Both the position numbers and the translations under genes were made by a program. Positions 48,652 to 56,512 of a DNA stretch of 64,000 nt are shown here, one piece after another; positions within the stretch are counted from its first letter, which is position 1, and every line of letters begins with the position of its first letter. Source of the stretch: Alphaproteobacteria bacterium (GTDB lineage: Bacteria > Pseudomonadota > Alphaproteobacteria > Reyranellales > Reyranellaceae); assembly GCA_019635875.1 (NCBI GenBank), contig JAHBYP010000003.1:248001-312000 (forward strand), in the 5' to 3' direction. The notes beneath the pieces were generated by a model. That model saw only the letters and a list, made by a program, of their open reading frames with translations, was not told the DNA's origin and made no database searches.

Positions 48652-49214
48652 TGGAGCGCGTACGAGTCGCGGCGCTGCCCAGGACGCCGTGGCGCAATGG
48701 TGGAGGCACGACCACCGCGCTCGCCGCCGAGCCGGAGGGCGCCTCCTTCGACGATTGCCTGTGGCGGGTCGATGTCTCGGACATCGGCCGCGCCGGTCCG
48801 TTCTCGCATCTTGCCGGCCTCGACCGTACGCTCGTGCCACTGGCTTCGGGCCTGGTCCTCACCATCGACGGCAGGCGCCACGAGCTGGCGCCGTTCGAAC
48901 CCTTTGCGTTCTCCGGCGACAGCACGACGACCTGCGACACTGCCGCGCCGCTTCAGGCTCTCAACGCGCTCGCACGGCGCGGCAAGGCCGCCACGAGCGT
49001 CGGGCGCTGGCCCGGCGCCGGCCGGATCAGGGGGCCCGGCACGCTGGTCTTTCATGTCGTGCGTGGCGGCTTCAGCGTGGTCGAGGGCGGCGATCGGCCG
49101 ACCCAGGTCGACGCTGGTTCGGCGGCCCTGGTTCGGGCGCTCGGGCAGCCCGTCGCCTTCGAGCCGACGGCGGCGTGGTCGCTGGCTCTCAGTGTGCTGA
49201 TCCGCCTCGCCTGA
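48651..49214 (+). CDS. HutD-family protein
   Basis: A 187-residue protein. The HutD family signature is at the N-terminus (WRNGGGTTTALAAEP ... DDCLWRVDVSDIGRAGPFSHLAGLDRTLVPL), followed by GLVLTIDGRRHELAPFEPFAFSGD. HutD has a cupin-like fold and is often linked to histidine use, but its biochemical role is not established. No hut genes are near; here it is coupled to purN (TGATG). Confidence 0.87.
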   Translation: MERVRVAALPRTPWRNGGGTTTALAAEPEGASFDDCLWRVDVSDIGRAGPFSHLAGLDRTLVPLASGLVLTIDGRRHELAPFEPFAFSGDSTTTCDTAAPLQALNALARRGKAATSVGRWPGAGRIRGPGTLVFHVVRGGFSVVEGGDRPTQVDAGSAALVRALGQPVAFEPTAAWSLALSVLIRLA

Positions 49215-49220
49215 CGGGCC

Positions 49221-49248
49221 TTGCGGCGACCGGGCCCTTGGCTATAAG
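49221..49248 (+). promoter_or_regulatory. Possible promoter of the oxidase subunit IV gene
   Basis: TTGCGG (49221-49226) and TATAAG (49243-49248) are 16 bases apart, 36 bases before the ATG at 49285. This is one of the better -35/-10 pairs in the window. Confidence 0.5.
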
Positions 49249-49284
49249 GAACCAGACCTGACTTCCAGCTCTTGGGGGCATCGA

Positions 49285-49488
49285 ATGGCCGACAGCGAGT
49301 TCGACATGCGCGCGCATCGCGAGACCTATGCGGGCGTGATGAAGCTCACGACGTTCACCATCGCCGCGCTGATCGTGATCGTGGTCGGGCTGGCCTTCGG
49401 CCTGATCGCCAAGCTGCCGCTGATCGGCTTCGGCGGCATGATCTTCGGCCTCATCGCACTGACCTTCTGGGCGATGATCAGCGATTGA
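49285..49488 (+). CDS. aa3-type cytochrome c oxidase subunit IV
   Basis: A 67-residue protein with a short soluble N-terminus (DMRAHRETYAGVMKL) and one or two membrane helices (TFTIAALIVIVVGLAFGLIA; GGMIFGLIALTFWAMI). This matches the small bacterial subunit IV of aa3 oxidases, where the H-x-x-TY-x-x-F/VMKL segment precedes the helix. The gene is alone here, far from the main oxidase genes, which is usual. A strong terminator hairpin follows. Confidence 0.87.
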   Translation: MADSEFDMRAHRETYAGVMKLTTFTIAALIVIVVGLAFGLIAKLPLIGFGGMIFGLIALTFWAMISD

Positions 49489-49515
49489 CCGCACGATCGG
49501 CGGCCTGCAAGCAGA

Positions 49516-49537
49516 AAGCGGCCCTTCCGGGCCGCTT
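49516..49537. terminator. Bidirectional intrinsic terminator
   Basis: A perfect 9-bp stem AAGCGGCCC (49516-49524) / GGGCCGCTT (49529-49537) with the stable TTCC loop, A-rich on one side and T-containing on the other. It serves the converging oxidase subunit IV and ndk genes. Confidence 0.85.
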
Positions 49538-49562
49538 CGTCGTTTCGGAGCCGCTCAGCGAC

Positions 49563-49985
49563 TCAGCCGACGATCTCGTTGCCGGCGAAGAAATAGGCGA
49601 TCTCGGTCGCGGCGTTCTCCGGCGAATCCGAGCCGTGGACCGAGTTGGCCTCGATCGACTCGGCGAAATCCTTGCGGATGGTGCCGGCGGCGGCATTGGC
49701 CGGGTTGGTGGCGCCCATGATGTCGCGGTTCCTGGCGATGGCGTTCTCGCCCTCCAGAACCTGGATCACCACTGGCCCCGAGGTCATGAACGACACCAGG
49801 TCCTTGAAGAACGGCCGGGCCCTGTGCACGCCGTAGAAGGTCTCGGCCTGCTGCTGGGTCATCCAGATCCGCCGCTGCGCGACGATCCGCAAGCCGGCAT
49901 CCTCGAAGCGGGCATTGATCTTGCCCGTGAGGTTGCGACGGGTGGCGTCCGGCTTGATGATCGAAAACGTGCGCTCAAGGGCCAT
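49563..49985 (-). CDS. ndk: Nucleoside diphosphate kinase
   Basis: A 140-residue enzyme that balances nucleoside triphosphates. It begins [23 protein letters not shown] and holds the phospho-histidine in [20 protein letters not shown]. Length is exactly usual. It is a single-gene unit, with a terminator on its 3' side. Confidence 0.97.
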   Translation of the reverse strand: MALERTFSIIKPDATRRNLTGKINARFEDAGLRIVAQRRIWMTQQQAETFYGVHRARPFFKDLVSFMTSGPVVIQVLEGENAIARNRDIMGATNPANAAAGTIRKDFAESIEANSVHGSDSPENAATEIAYFFAGNEIVG

Positions 49986-50070
49986 GTCATTGCTCCGCCT
50001 GCGGAAAAGTGGGCGGCTTATAGACGCAAAGACGGGCCGGCGGCAACCAGCCGCCGACGCTCTTTATCCC

Positions 50071-50196
50071 TACCTTCCCCCGGAGAGGGAAGGTGGCGCG
50101 CAGCGCCGGATAGGGGATGTTGAAGACGGACTCCCGCGTTCGTCTTCGACATCCCCCTTCCGCCCTTCGGGCACCTTCCCCCTCCGGGGGAAGGTA
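50071..50196. repeat. Family A palindromic element upstream of the ABC-F gene
   Basis: Left end TACCTTCCCCCGGAGAGGG, inner arms GGGATGTTGAAGACGG and CGTCTTCGACATCCC, right end CCTCCGGGGGAAGGTA. TA flanks both ends (TACC...GGTA), as in several copies. It lies between the divergent ndk and ABC-F genes; its right end is about 48 bases before the ABC-F start, too far to be a ribosome site. Confidence 0.88.
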
Positions 50197-50243
50197 GACT
50201 GACTTTGAGACGCGAGAGCGCCTGTGCTAGAGCCGCGCCCGCC

Positions 50244-52175
50244 ATGCTGCACATCAATGACCTCACCTACCGCGTCGCCGGGCGGCTGCTCTTCGAGCGC
50301 GCCACGGCGGCGATCGCGGCCGGCCATCGCATCGGCCTGGTGGGGCGCAACGGCACCGGCAAGTCGACCCTGCTGCGCCTGATCCGCGGCGATATCGCGG
50401 CCGATGGCGGCGGGGTTTCGGTGCCGCAGAGCGCCCGGGTCGGCGAGGTGGCCCAGGAGGCACCGGGCGGCCCGACCCTGGTGATCGACGAGGTGCTGGC
50501 CGCCGACCGGGAGCGCGCCGCCCTGCTGGCCGAGGCCGAGCACGCCACCGACGCGCACCGCATCGCCGAGATCCACGAGCGGCTGATCGACATCGGTGCG
50601 CATGCCGCGCCATCCAAGGCCGCGACCATCCTCAACGGCCTGGGCTTCGACCACGAAGCCCAGAATCGCCCGCTGGAGGAATTTTCCGGTGGCTGGCGCA
50701 CGCGCGTCGGGCTCGCCTGTGCGCTGTTCGCCGAACCCGACCTGCTGCTGCTCGACGAGCCCAGCAACCACCTCGACATCGAGGCCAGGCTGTGGCTCGC
50801 CGACTACCTGCGCACCTATCCGCGCACCCTGATCCTGGTCAGCCACGACCGTGAGCTGCTCAACGCGGTATGCACGGGCATCGTGCACATCGACAACCTC
50901 AAGCTGGTCTCCTACGCCGGCAATTACGACCGCTTCGAGCGCACCAGGCGCGAGCAGGCCGAGCGGCTGGCGAGCATGGCGGCGCGGCAGATGGCCGAGC
51001 GCAAGCGCATCCAGACCTTCATCGACCGCTTCAAGGCCAAGGCGACCAAGGCACGACAGGCGCAATCGCGCGTCAAGCTGCTGGAAAAGATGGAACCGAT
51101 CGTGCCGATGGCCGAGGAAACGACGATCGAGTTCAGCTTCCCGCAGCCGCAGAAGCTGGCGCCGCCGATCATCACCATGGATCACGCCGCCGTCGGCTAT
51201 GTCGAGCACACGCCGGTGCTGTCGAAGCTCGATCTGCGCATCGACATGGACGATCGCATCGCGCTTCTGGGCCAGAACGGCAACGGCAAGTCGACCTTCA
51301 TCCGCCTGCTGGCCGATCGCCTCAAGCCGATGACCGGTGTGCTGCGCCGCTCCGGAAAGCTGCGCGTCGGCTACTTCTCGCAGCAGCAGGAGGAGGAGCT
51401 CGATTTCGAGGCGACACCCTTCGAGCTGATGCGCCGGCTGATGCCGCTGGAGCCGCCGGTCAAGGTGCGCGCCCAGCTCGGCCGCTTCATGTTCTCGGCC
51501 GACAAGGCCGATCGCAAGGTGAAGTCGCTATCGGGCGGCGAGAAGACGCGCCTGCTCTTCGCGTTGATGACCAAGGATGCGCCGCACATCCTGATGCTCG
51601 ACGAGCCGACCAACCATCTCGACATGGATTCGCGCTCCGCCCTCGTCGAGGCGCTCAACGAGTACGACGGCGCGGTGATCCTGGTGAGCCACGATTCCTC
51701 GCTGGTGCGCCTCGTGGCCGACCAGCTCTGGCTGGTGGCCGACGGCACCTGCAAGGTCTTCGACGGCGATCTCGACGACTACGAGCGCAGCCTGTTGCGC
51801 GAGCGCCGCGGCGAGCGCCCCGAGGAAAAGCCGAGCAAGCCGGCCCCGGTCGCCGCCGTGGCGGCGGTCGAGGCCACGTCAGCGGCGGCGCGCAAGGACC
51901 GCAAGCGGGTCGATGCCGAAACGCGCCAGCGCCTGGCGCCGCTGCGCCGCGCGCTCGAGCGGGCCGAGAAGAACGTCGCGGCGATCGAGGCCAAGCGGAC
52001 CGAGGTCACCGGCAAGCTCGCCGACCCGTCGCTGTACGAAGGCTCGGGCGAGGCGGTGCGGCGCCTGCAGATCGAGATGGGCCACCTGCAGCGCGATCTC
52101 ACCGCCGCCGAGGAAGCCTGGGTCGCCGCCCAGGAAGCGCTCGATGCGGCGCAGGCGGAAGCCGACGCGGCCTGA
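50244..52175 (+). CDS. ABC-F family ribosome-associated ATPase
   Basis: A 643-residue soluble protein with two ABC domains and no membrane part. The first has GRNGTGKSTLLRL and LLLLDEPSNHLDIEARLWL; the second GQNGNGKSTFIRL, LSGGEKTRLLFAL and LMLDEPTNHLDMDSRSAL. A linker of about 80 residues between them (the P-site interaction motif, rich in Arg/Lys, ERLASMAARQMAERKRIQTFIDRFKAKATKARQAQSRVKLLEKM) and a C-terminal coiled coil (from about 540, RLAPLRRALERAEKNVAAIEAK) place it with Uup/YheS-type ABC-F proteins, which act on the ribosome. The ATG at 50244 begins MLHINDLTYRVAGRLLFE. Confidence 0.93.
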   Translation: MLHINDLTYRVAGRLLFERATAAIAAGHRIGLVGRNGTGKSTLLRLIRGDIAADGGGVSVPQSARVGEVAQEAPGGPTLVIDEVLAADRERAALLAEAEHATDAHRIAEIHERLIDIGAHAAPSKAATILNGLGFDHEAQNRPLEEFSGGWRTRVGLACALFAEPDLLLLDEPSNHLDIEARLWLADYLRTYPRTLILVSHDRELLNAVCTGIVHIDNLKLVSYAGNYDRFERTRREQAERLASMAARQMAERKRIQTFIDRFKAKATKARQAQSRVKLLEKMEPIVPMAEETTIEFSFPQPQKLAPPIITMDHAAVGYVEHTPVLSKLDLRIDMDDRIALLGQNGNGKSTFIRLLADRLKPMTGVLRRSGKLRVGYFSQQQEEELDFEATPFELMRRLMPLEPPVKVRAQLGRFMFSADKADRKVKSLSGGEKTRLLFALMTKDAPHILMLDEPTNHLDMDSRSALVEALNEYDGAVILVSHDSSLVRLVADQLWLVADGTCKVFDGDLDDYERSLLRERRGERPEEKPSKPAPVAAVAAVEATSAAARKDRKRVDAETRQRLAPLRRALERAEKNVAAIEAKRTEVTGKLADPSLYEGSGEAVRRLQIEMGHLQRDLTAAEEAWVAAQEALDAAQAEADAA

Positions 52176-52182
52176 CACGTTC

Positions 52183-52260
52183 TGTCGTCCTGAGCGTAGC
52201 GAAGGACCCAGCGGTGTTCGTCTCACAACCGCTGGATCCTTCGCTACGCTCAGGATGACA
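52183..52260. repeat. Family C palindrome at a convergent junction
   Basis: Arms TGTCGTCCTGAGCGTAGCGA and CGCTACGCTCAGGATGACA, with a further CCAGCGGT/ACCGCTGG pair inside. It sits between the converging ABC-F (stop 52175) and HAD (stop 52267) genes. Confidence 0.85.
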
Positions 52261-52266
52261 GTTGGA

Positions 52267-52881
52267 TCAGCCGTCCGCCGCGAGAAACTCCTCGATCTGC
52301 CGGCGATCGCGATAGAGGTAGGAGCGCCAACCGCAGACGCGCGCGCCGTCGACATTGGCGGCGGCATCGTCGAAGAACGCGATCGAGCGCGCGGTGCTCA
52401 CCCCCATGCGCTGCTGGGCGATGGTGAAGAACACACGGTCGGGCTTGCACACGCCCAGGGCTGCCGAATACAGCACCTCGCTGATGCCCTCGCCCAGCAC
52501 GCCGGTCTGGCGCAGGTATTCGACGCGGTGATGCTCCTGGTTGGTGGCAATGAACACGCGGCCGCCGGTGCGCGCGCTCCAGGCGCGCACCAGCGCGAGC
52601 AGCTCCTCGTCGATCAGACGGTCGTGGTCGAACCAGTAGCTGACGAATTCCTCGACGCGGTTGCCCAGACCGATGGTCTCGAAGTACTCGCCCAGCGCCG
52701 CAAAAAGGTCGCGCCGGCCACGCAGCACGTCGTGGAAGCCGGTGCGAAAGAACCCGGCGGCCAGTTGCTCGTGCGTGAAGCCCCAATCGGCTTCGAGATC
52801 GCGGTGCCAGGGTGTCGGGCCGAACGGATCGCTACGGTTCACCACGCCGTCCAGATCGAGGACCAGGACGGTGCCGGCCAT
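52267..52881 (-). CDS. HAD-superfamily hydrolase
   Basis: A 204-residue protein with the HAD nucleophile motif LDLDGVVNRSDPFG, the second motif IATNQEHHRVEYL, the lysine in GVCKPDRVFF and the final acidic motif AFFDDAAANVDGA. The cap insertion is short and helical, close to YihX/epoxide-hydrolase-N-like phosphatases. It probably dephosphorylates a small metabolite; the substrate is unknown. It lies one base after the stop of the upstream MFS gene. Confidence 0.88.
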   Translation of the reverse strand: MAGTVLVLDLDGVVNRSDPFGPTPWHRDLEADWGFTHEQLAAGFFRTGFHDVLRGRRDLFAALGEYFETIGLGNRVEEFVSYWFDHDRLIDEELLALVRAWSARTGGRVFIATNQEHHRVEYLRQTGVLGEGISEVLYSAALGVCKPDRVFFTIAQQRMGVSTARSIAFFDDAAANVDGARVCGWRSYLYRDRRQIEEFLAADG

Positions 52882-54132
52882 CTACGCCGCCGCCAGCTTG
52901 TGCGCCTGGGACACGCGGCGCACCTGCAGCACCGAGATCATCGCCATTGCAAACAGCACGGCGGTCATGATCAGGATACCCTGCGGCATGCCGTGATCCA
53001 TCATGTAACCGAAGATCAGCGGCCCGATCGCCGAGCCGATGTCGAGGCCGGAATAGACGAAGCCGAAGACCTTGCCCGCGGCGCCAGGCGGCGTCGCGCC
53101 GCGCACGATCATATCGCGCGACGGGCCGGTGCAGCCGGCGCAGAAGCCGGCCAGCGCCATGACGATCGCCGTGCCGATGAACGGCAAGGCCAGTGTCGCG
53201 GCGAAGCCCATCAGCAGCGCCGCCGACAGCAGACCGCCGGCCGCGACCCGATCATGGCGTTGCGTGCGGTCGGCGAGCCAGCCGCCTGCGATGACGCCGC
53301 AGGCGCTGCCGACATAGTAGGCGATCACCGCGTTGGCGGCCGTCTTGGGCGTGACGCTGTAGAGCGAAGCCAGCGCCTGCGAGCCGAAGGCGTTGATGCT
53401 GGGTCCGGTCATGGCGGTGAAGATGAAGTAGACCAGGCACATCAGGATCGGCGCCGAGAACAGCACCGCCAGCGACACCGAGCCGGCGCCGCGCGCGCCG
53501 TGCCGTGCGCCACCCGACGCCGACGCCGCGGGGCTTGGCACACGGTGGTCGAGGAAGAGATGCGCGCTCGCGGCCACGATCATCGCCATGGCGATGCCGA
53601 TGGTGCCGGCGATCATCGCGGCGTAGCGCCAGCCCACGGTCTCCGACAGGAACCACATCAGCGCGATCGCCGCCGGCCAGCCCAGGGTGCCGAACAGGCC
53701 ATGCGTGCCATAGGCGCGGCCCAAACGCGGCTGCGAGACCGAGGCGTTGAGGATGGCGAAGTCGCAGGGGTGGAAGACGCAGTTGCCGATGCCGGCCACC
53801 ACCGCCAGCACCACGAGGTGCCAGTAGCTCTGGGCGAAGCCGGCCAGCGCCAACGCCGCGCCGATCAGCGCCAGGCCTGCGATCAGCAGGCGTCGGGCGC
53901 CGTAGCGGTCGACGGCGATCCCGGCCAGCATCTGGCCGATGCACGACGTCACGGAGAGCACGGTCAGCAGCGCGCCGAGCTCGGTGAAGGACACCTGGAA
54001 TGCGTCCTTCATCGGCACGAAGAGCGGCGGCAGCGCCTGCTGATAGAAGTGGCTGATGCCGTGGGCCATGCCGATCAGGCCCATCACCTGGAAATCGCGA
54101 CGCGGAGAATTGTCGAGAGCTGACGCCGTCAT
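52882..54132 (-). CDS. MFS transporter
   Basis: A 416-residue protein with twelve predicted helices. The opening MGLIGMAHGISHFYQQALPPLFVPMKDAF resembles the fosmidomycin-resistance (FSR) branch of the major facilitator superfamily, and the loop after helix 2 has the motif GIAVDRYGARRLL. It should export or import a small molecule by proton exchange. Downstream is a HAD hydrolase gene in the same operon. Confidence 0.9.
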   Translation of the reverse strand: MTASALDNSPRRDFQVMGLIGMAHGISHFYQQALPPLFVPMKDAFQVSFTELGALLTVLSVTSCIGQMLAGIAVDRYGARRLLIAGLALIGAALALAGFAQSYWHLVVLAVVAGIGNCVFHPCDFAILNASVSQPRLGRAYGTHGLFGTLGWPAAIALMWFLSETVGWRYAAMIAGTIGIAMAMIVAASAHLFLDHRVPSPAASASGGARHGARGAGSVSLAVLFSAPILMCLVYFIFTAMTGPSINAFGSQALASLYSVTPKTAANAVIAYYVGSACGVIAGGWLADRTQRHDRVAAGGLLSAALLMGFAATLALPFIGTAIVMALAGFCAGCTGPSRDMIVRGATPPGAAGKVFGFVYSGLDIGSAIGPLIFGYMMDHGMPQGILIMTAVLFAMAMISVLQVRRVSQAHKLAAA

Positions 54133-54245
54133 GCCGGTCCTTGTAGCCGCCGCGCGGCGAACGGGACCGCGTCAGAATGTCCGCATTGTGGGCGAAGCCA
54201 CCGCCCGGCGGCTCATTCAAACGGCATGGCTGCCATGCCGCCGGG

Positions 54246-54518
54246 TCAGCGTTGGGGCAGCGGGATCCGGACGCGCTGCAGCTTGACCTCAAGGATCGGA
54301 ATGCCCTCGGCGAAACGGCCGTTGCGACAACGGTCGACCGCCAGGTCGGCCATGCCGTCGCGCACCGTGCCGCCGCGTCGAGTCGGGTAGGCGACGTAGC
54401 GGCCGTGCATGTCGAAGAGCTGCTCGCAATAGGCCAGGTCGCGGTCCGCCTGCGGCCCCTGTGCCGCGGCTATTGGCGCGACCAGCACAACGCCCAGTGC
54501 GATGATGGCTGTCCTCAT
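54246..54518 (-). CDS. Small secreted two-cysteine protein, copy 1
   Basis: A 90-residue exported protein: signal MRTAIIALGVVLVAPIAAAQ, then a mature part with LAYCEQLFDMHGRYVAYPTRRGG and VDRCRNGRFAEGIPILEVKLQRVRIPLP. The two cysteines, about 29 residues apart, could form a disulfide. It is clearly related to the next small gene (54592) and no known family is recognised. The in-frame ATG at 54542 would only add residues before the signal and is less likely. Confidence 0.65.
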   Translation of the reverse strand: MRTAIIALGVVLVAPIAAAQGPQADRDLAYCEQLFDMHGRYVAYPTRRGGTVRDGMADLAVDRCRNGRFAEGIPILEVKLQRVRIPLPQR

Positions 54519-54591
54519 GGGTATCCTCCTCGTCAGCCGCAATTCTGGACGGCGACTGAGGCACGATCATGGCCCGAAGGCGGCCGGCGCA

Positions 54592-54858
54592 TCAGCGCGT
54601 CGGCAGGGTGAATCGGCCGTCGCGCAGCTTCCTCTCGAGGACGGCGATGCCGGTTGCCGTGTTGCCACGACGGCACTGTTCGACGGCGGCGATGGCGTCG
54701 ACACCGCCACTCGAGCGGCTCTCGCCGCGTGGCGCGAGGTAGCGATCCCAGGTGGCGAAAAGTCTTTCGCAATAGGCGAGGCCGCCCGACCCGGTCTGGG
54801 CCAGGGCGATGCTGGTCAGCGACAGGCCAAGGACGGCCGCCACGATCACTCTGAACAT
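54592..54858 (-). CDS. Small secreted two-cysteine protein, copy 2
   Basis: An 88-residue exported protein: signal MFRVIVAAVLGLSLTSIALAQ, then LAYCERLFATWDRYLAPRGES and VEQCRRGNTATGIAVLERKLRDGRFTLPTR. It aligns with the protein encoded at 54246 along the whole mature part (LAYCExLF, the second Cys, a GI-x-x-LE-x-KL-x end). The two genes are 73 bases apart in tandem. Function unknown. Confidence 0.68.
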   Translation of the reverse strand: MFRVIVAAVLGLSLTSIALAQTGSGGLAYCERLFATWDRYLAPRGESRSSGGVDAIAAVEQCRRGNTATGIAVLERKLRDGRFTLPTR

Positions 54859-54985
54859 GGAGTCCCCGATGGTTGGACCGGCGCAGTCTGCGCTCGTCGG
54901 CCCCGGGAATGGTGTCACATCGCCTTGAACTCAACGCACCTTGAACCGCCGTGATAGGCTCCGCTCCATCGATGACGGAGGAAAC

Positions 54986-56020
54986 ATGACGAAGCGCTGG
55001 AAGCATCGGCCGGAAGGCTCGACCTGGGGCGACTGGGGCGACGACGACCAGCTCGGCCGGCTGAACCTGATCACGCCGGAGAAGGTCAGGCAGGGCGTCG
55101 CCGAGGTGAAGGAAGGGCTGAGCTTCTGCCTGTCGCTGGCGCTCGACCATCCTGGCGGCAACGTGCTGAACCCGCGCCGCCTGCCGCCGGTGCTATCGCC
55201 GACCGGAGACGAGAACGGCTGGCGCTTCAACTTCCTGACGAAGAATGTCGATCCGCGCTTCATCGATGTTGCCTGCGACGATCGCGTCATGCTCACCCTT
55301 CAGTACTCGACGCAGTGGGACACGCTGGCCCATGTCGGCGCCATGTTCGACGCCGACGGCGACGGCGTGCCCGAAGCGCTCTACTACAACGGATTCAGGG
55401 CCGGCGAGGACATCTGCGGCCCCGGCCCGTCGGCCGACATCGACGGCTGCGGCCACACCTCCTACGCGCGCAAGCTGGGCGTCGAGAACATGGCGGTGAA
55501 GGCGATCCAGGGCCGCGGCGTCCTGCTCGACCTCGAAAAGCACTATGGCCGCGGCCATGTCTACGTCGACTACGACATGTTCATGCGCGCCATGGACGCC
55601 GATAGGGTGGTCGTCGAGAAGGGCGACATGCTGCTGCTGCACACCGCCTTCACCGTCGAGGTGATGGCGATGAACAAGACGCCGACCGATCGCGTGCATG
55701 CGATGTGCTGCGTGCTCGACGGACGCGACGACAGGCTGCTGCAATGGATCAGCGACAGCGGCATCTCAGCCCTGATCGCCGATAATTACGGCGTCGAGGC
55801 GGTGCCGGCACGCCCGGGCAAGGGCGACCGGCATCCTTCGCTGCCGCTGCATCATCACTGCCTGTTCAAGCTCGGCCTGAATCTCGGCGAGATCTGGTGG
55901 TTGCACGACCTGGCGCTGTGGCTGCGCAAGGCGGGCCGCTCGCGCTTCCTTCTCACCGCCCCGCCGCTGCGCCTGCCCGGCGCGGTCGGCTCGCCGGCGA
56001 CCCCTGTGGCGACGGTTTAG
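54986..56020 (+). CDS. Cyclase-family protein (kynurenine-formamidase-like fold)
   Basis: A 344-residue protein of the 'cyclase family' related to KynB. The common metal motif HxGTHxDxPxH is altered here to QWDTLAHVGAMFD; several His are still present (DGCGHTSYARKLG; DRHPSLPLHHHCLF). It begins MTKRWKHRPEGSTWGDWGDDDQLGRLNLITPEKV, a start shared by a large group of proteins in aromatic and amide metabolism. GGAGG precedes the ATG at 54986. It may hydrolyse an amide or lactone; substrate unknown. Confidence 0.85.
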   Translation: MTKRWKHRPEGSTWGDWGDDDQLGRLNLITPEKVRQGVAEVKEGLSFCLSLALDHPGGNVLNPRRLPPVLSPTGDENGWRFNFLTKNVDPRFIDVACDDRVMLTLQYSTQWDTLAHVGAMFDADGDGVPEALYYNGFRAGEDICGPGPSADIDGCGHTSYARKLGVENMAVKAIQGRGVLLDLEKHYGRGHVYVDYDMFMRAMDADRVVVEKGDMLLLHTAFTVEVMAMNKTPTDRVHAMCCVLDGRDDRLLQWISDSGISALIADNYGVEAVPARPGKGDRHPSLPLHHHCLFKLGLNLGEIWWLHDLALWLRKAGRSRFLLTAPPLRLPGAVGSPATPVATV

Positions 56021-56027
56021 GCCCTCG

Positions 56028-56054
56028 TTCGGGCACGTCCACAACGTGCCCGAA
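56028..56054. terminator. Perfect 11-bp hairpin at a convergent junction
   Basis: TTCGGGCACGT (56028-56038) pairs with ACGTGCCCGAA (56044-56054) around CCACA. It lies in the 39-base gap between the converging cyclase-family gene and holC and likely ends both transcripts. Confidence 0.8.
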
Positions 56055-56059
56055 TCCGC

Positions 56060-56509
56060 CTACGCCTTCTTCTCCCAGCCGCCGCGCTCGCCCTGCTGCC
56101 AGTATTCGAGCGTGTGGCCGGCCTCCTTGTAGCCGCGCCAGCGCTCGCGCGCGTCGGCGACCACGGCGTCGTCGCGGCCGTCGAAGATCTCCGACACGCG
56201 CTCCCATTCCTGCGGCCGCGCCGCGCGCGCGCCGTCGGCGACGAACAGGAACTGCGCGGCGTTGGGATTTTCCTCGACATGGGTGAGCCAGATTGGCTGG
56301 CGCTCGGCGTTGCCGTCTCGCGCCGCGCCATGCGCCAGGAAGCTGGCCTGATCGTAGGTCCACAGATGGGCGTTGAGCGCCTCGACGCGCTCGGCCGAGC
56401 CCAGCAGCACAACCGCGCGCTTGCCCGCCTGCAACGTGCGTTCGAGCAGGCGCGGCAGCACTTCCTCGATGCCGCCGCGCGTGAGGTGATAGAAGCGGAT
56501 GTCGCTCAG
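56060..56509 (-). CDS. holC: DNA polymerase III chi subunit HolC
   Basis: A 149-residue protein if started at CTG 56509, which gives SDIRFYHLTRGGIEEVLPRLLERTL, the normal HolC N-terminus. The rest contains LLGSAERVEALNAHLWTYDQASFLAHG and QPIWLTHVEENPNAAQFLFVADG. There is no ATG, GTG or TTG between the pepA stop (same frame, two codons upstream) and the conserved start; a GTG at 56461 would remove 16 residues. GGAG lies nine bases before the CTG. HolC links the clamp loader to single-strand binding protein. Confidence 0.82.
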   Translation of the reverse strand: MSDIRFYHLTRGGIEEVLPRLLERTLQAGKRAVVLLGSAERVEALNAHLWTYDQASFLAHGAARDGNAERQPIWLTHVEENPNAAQFLFVADGARAARPQEWERVSEIFDGRDDAVVADARERWRGYKEAGHTLEYWQQGERGGWEKKA

Positions 56510-56512
56510 CGA

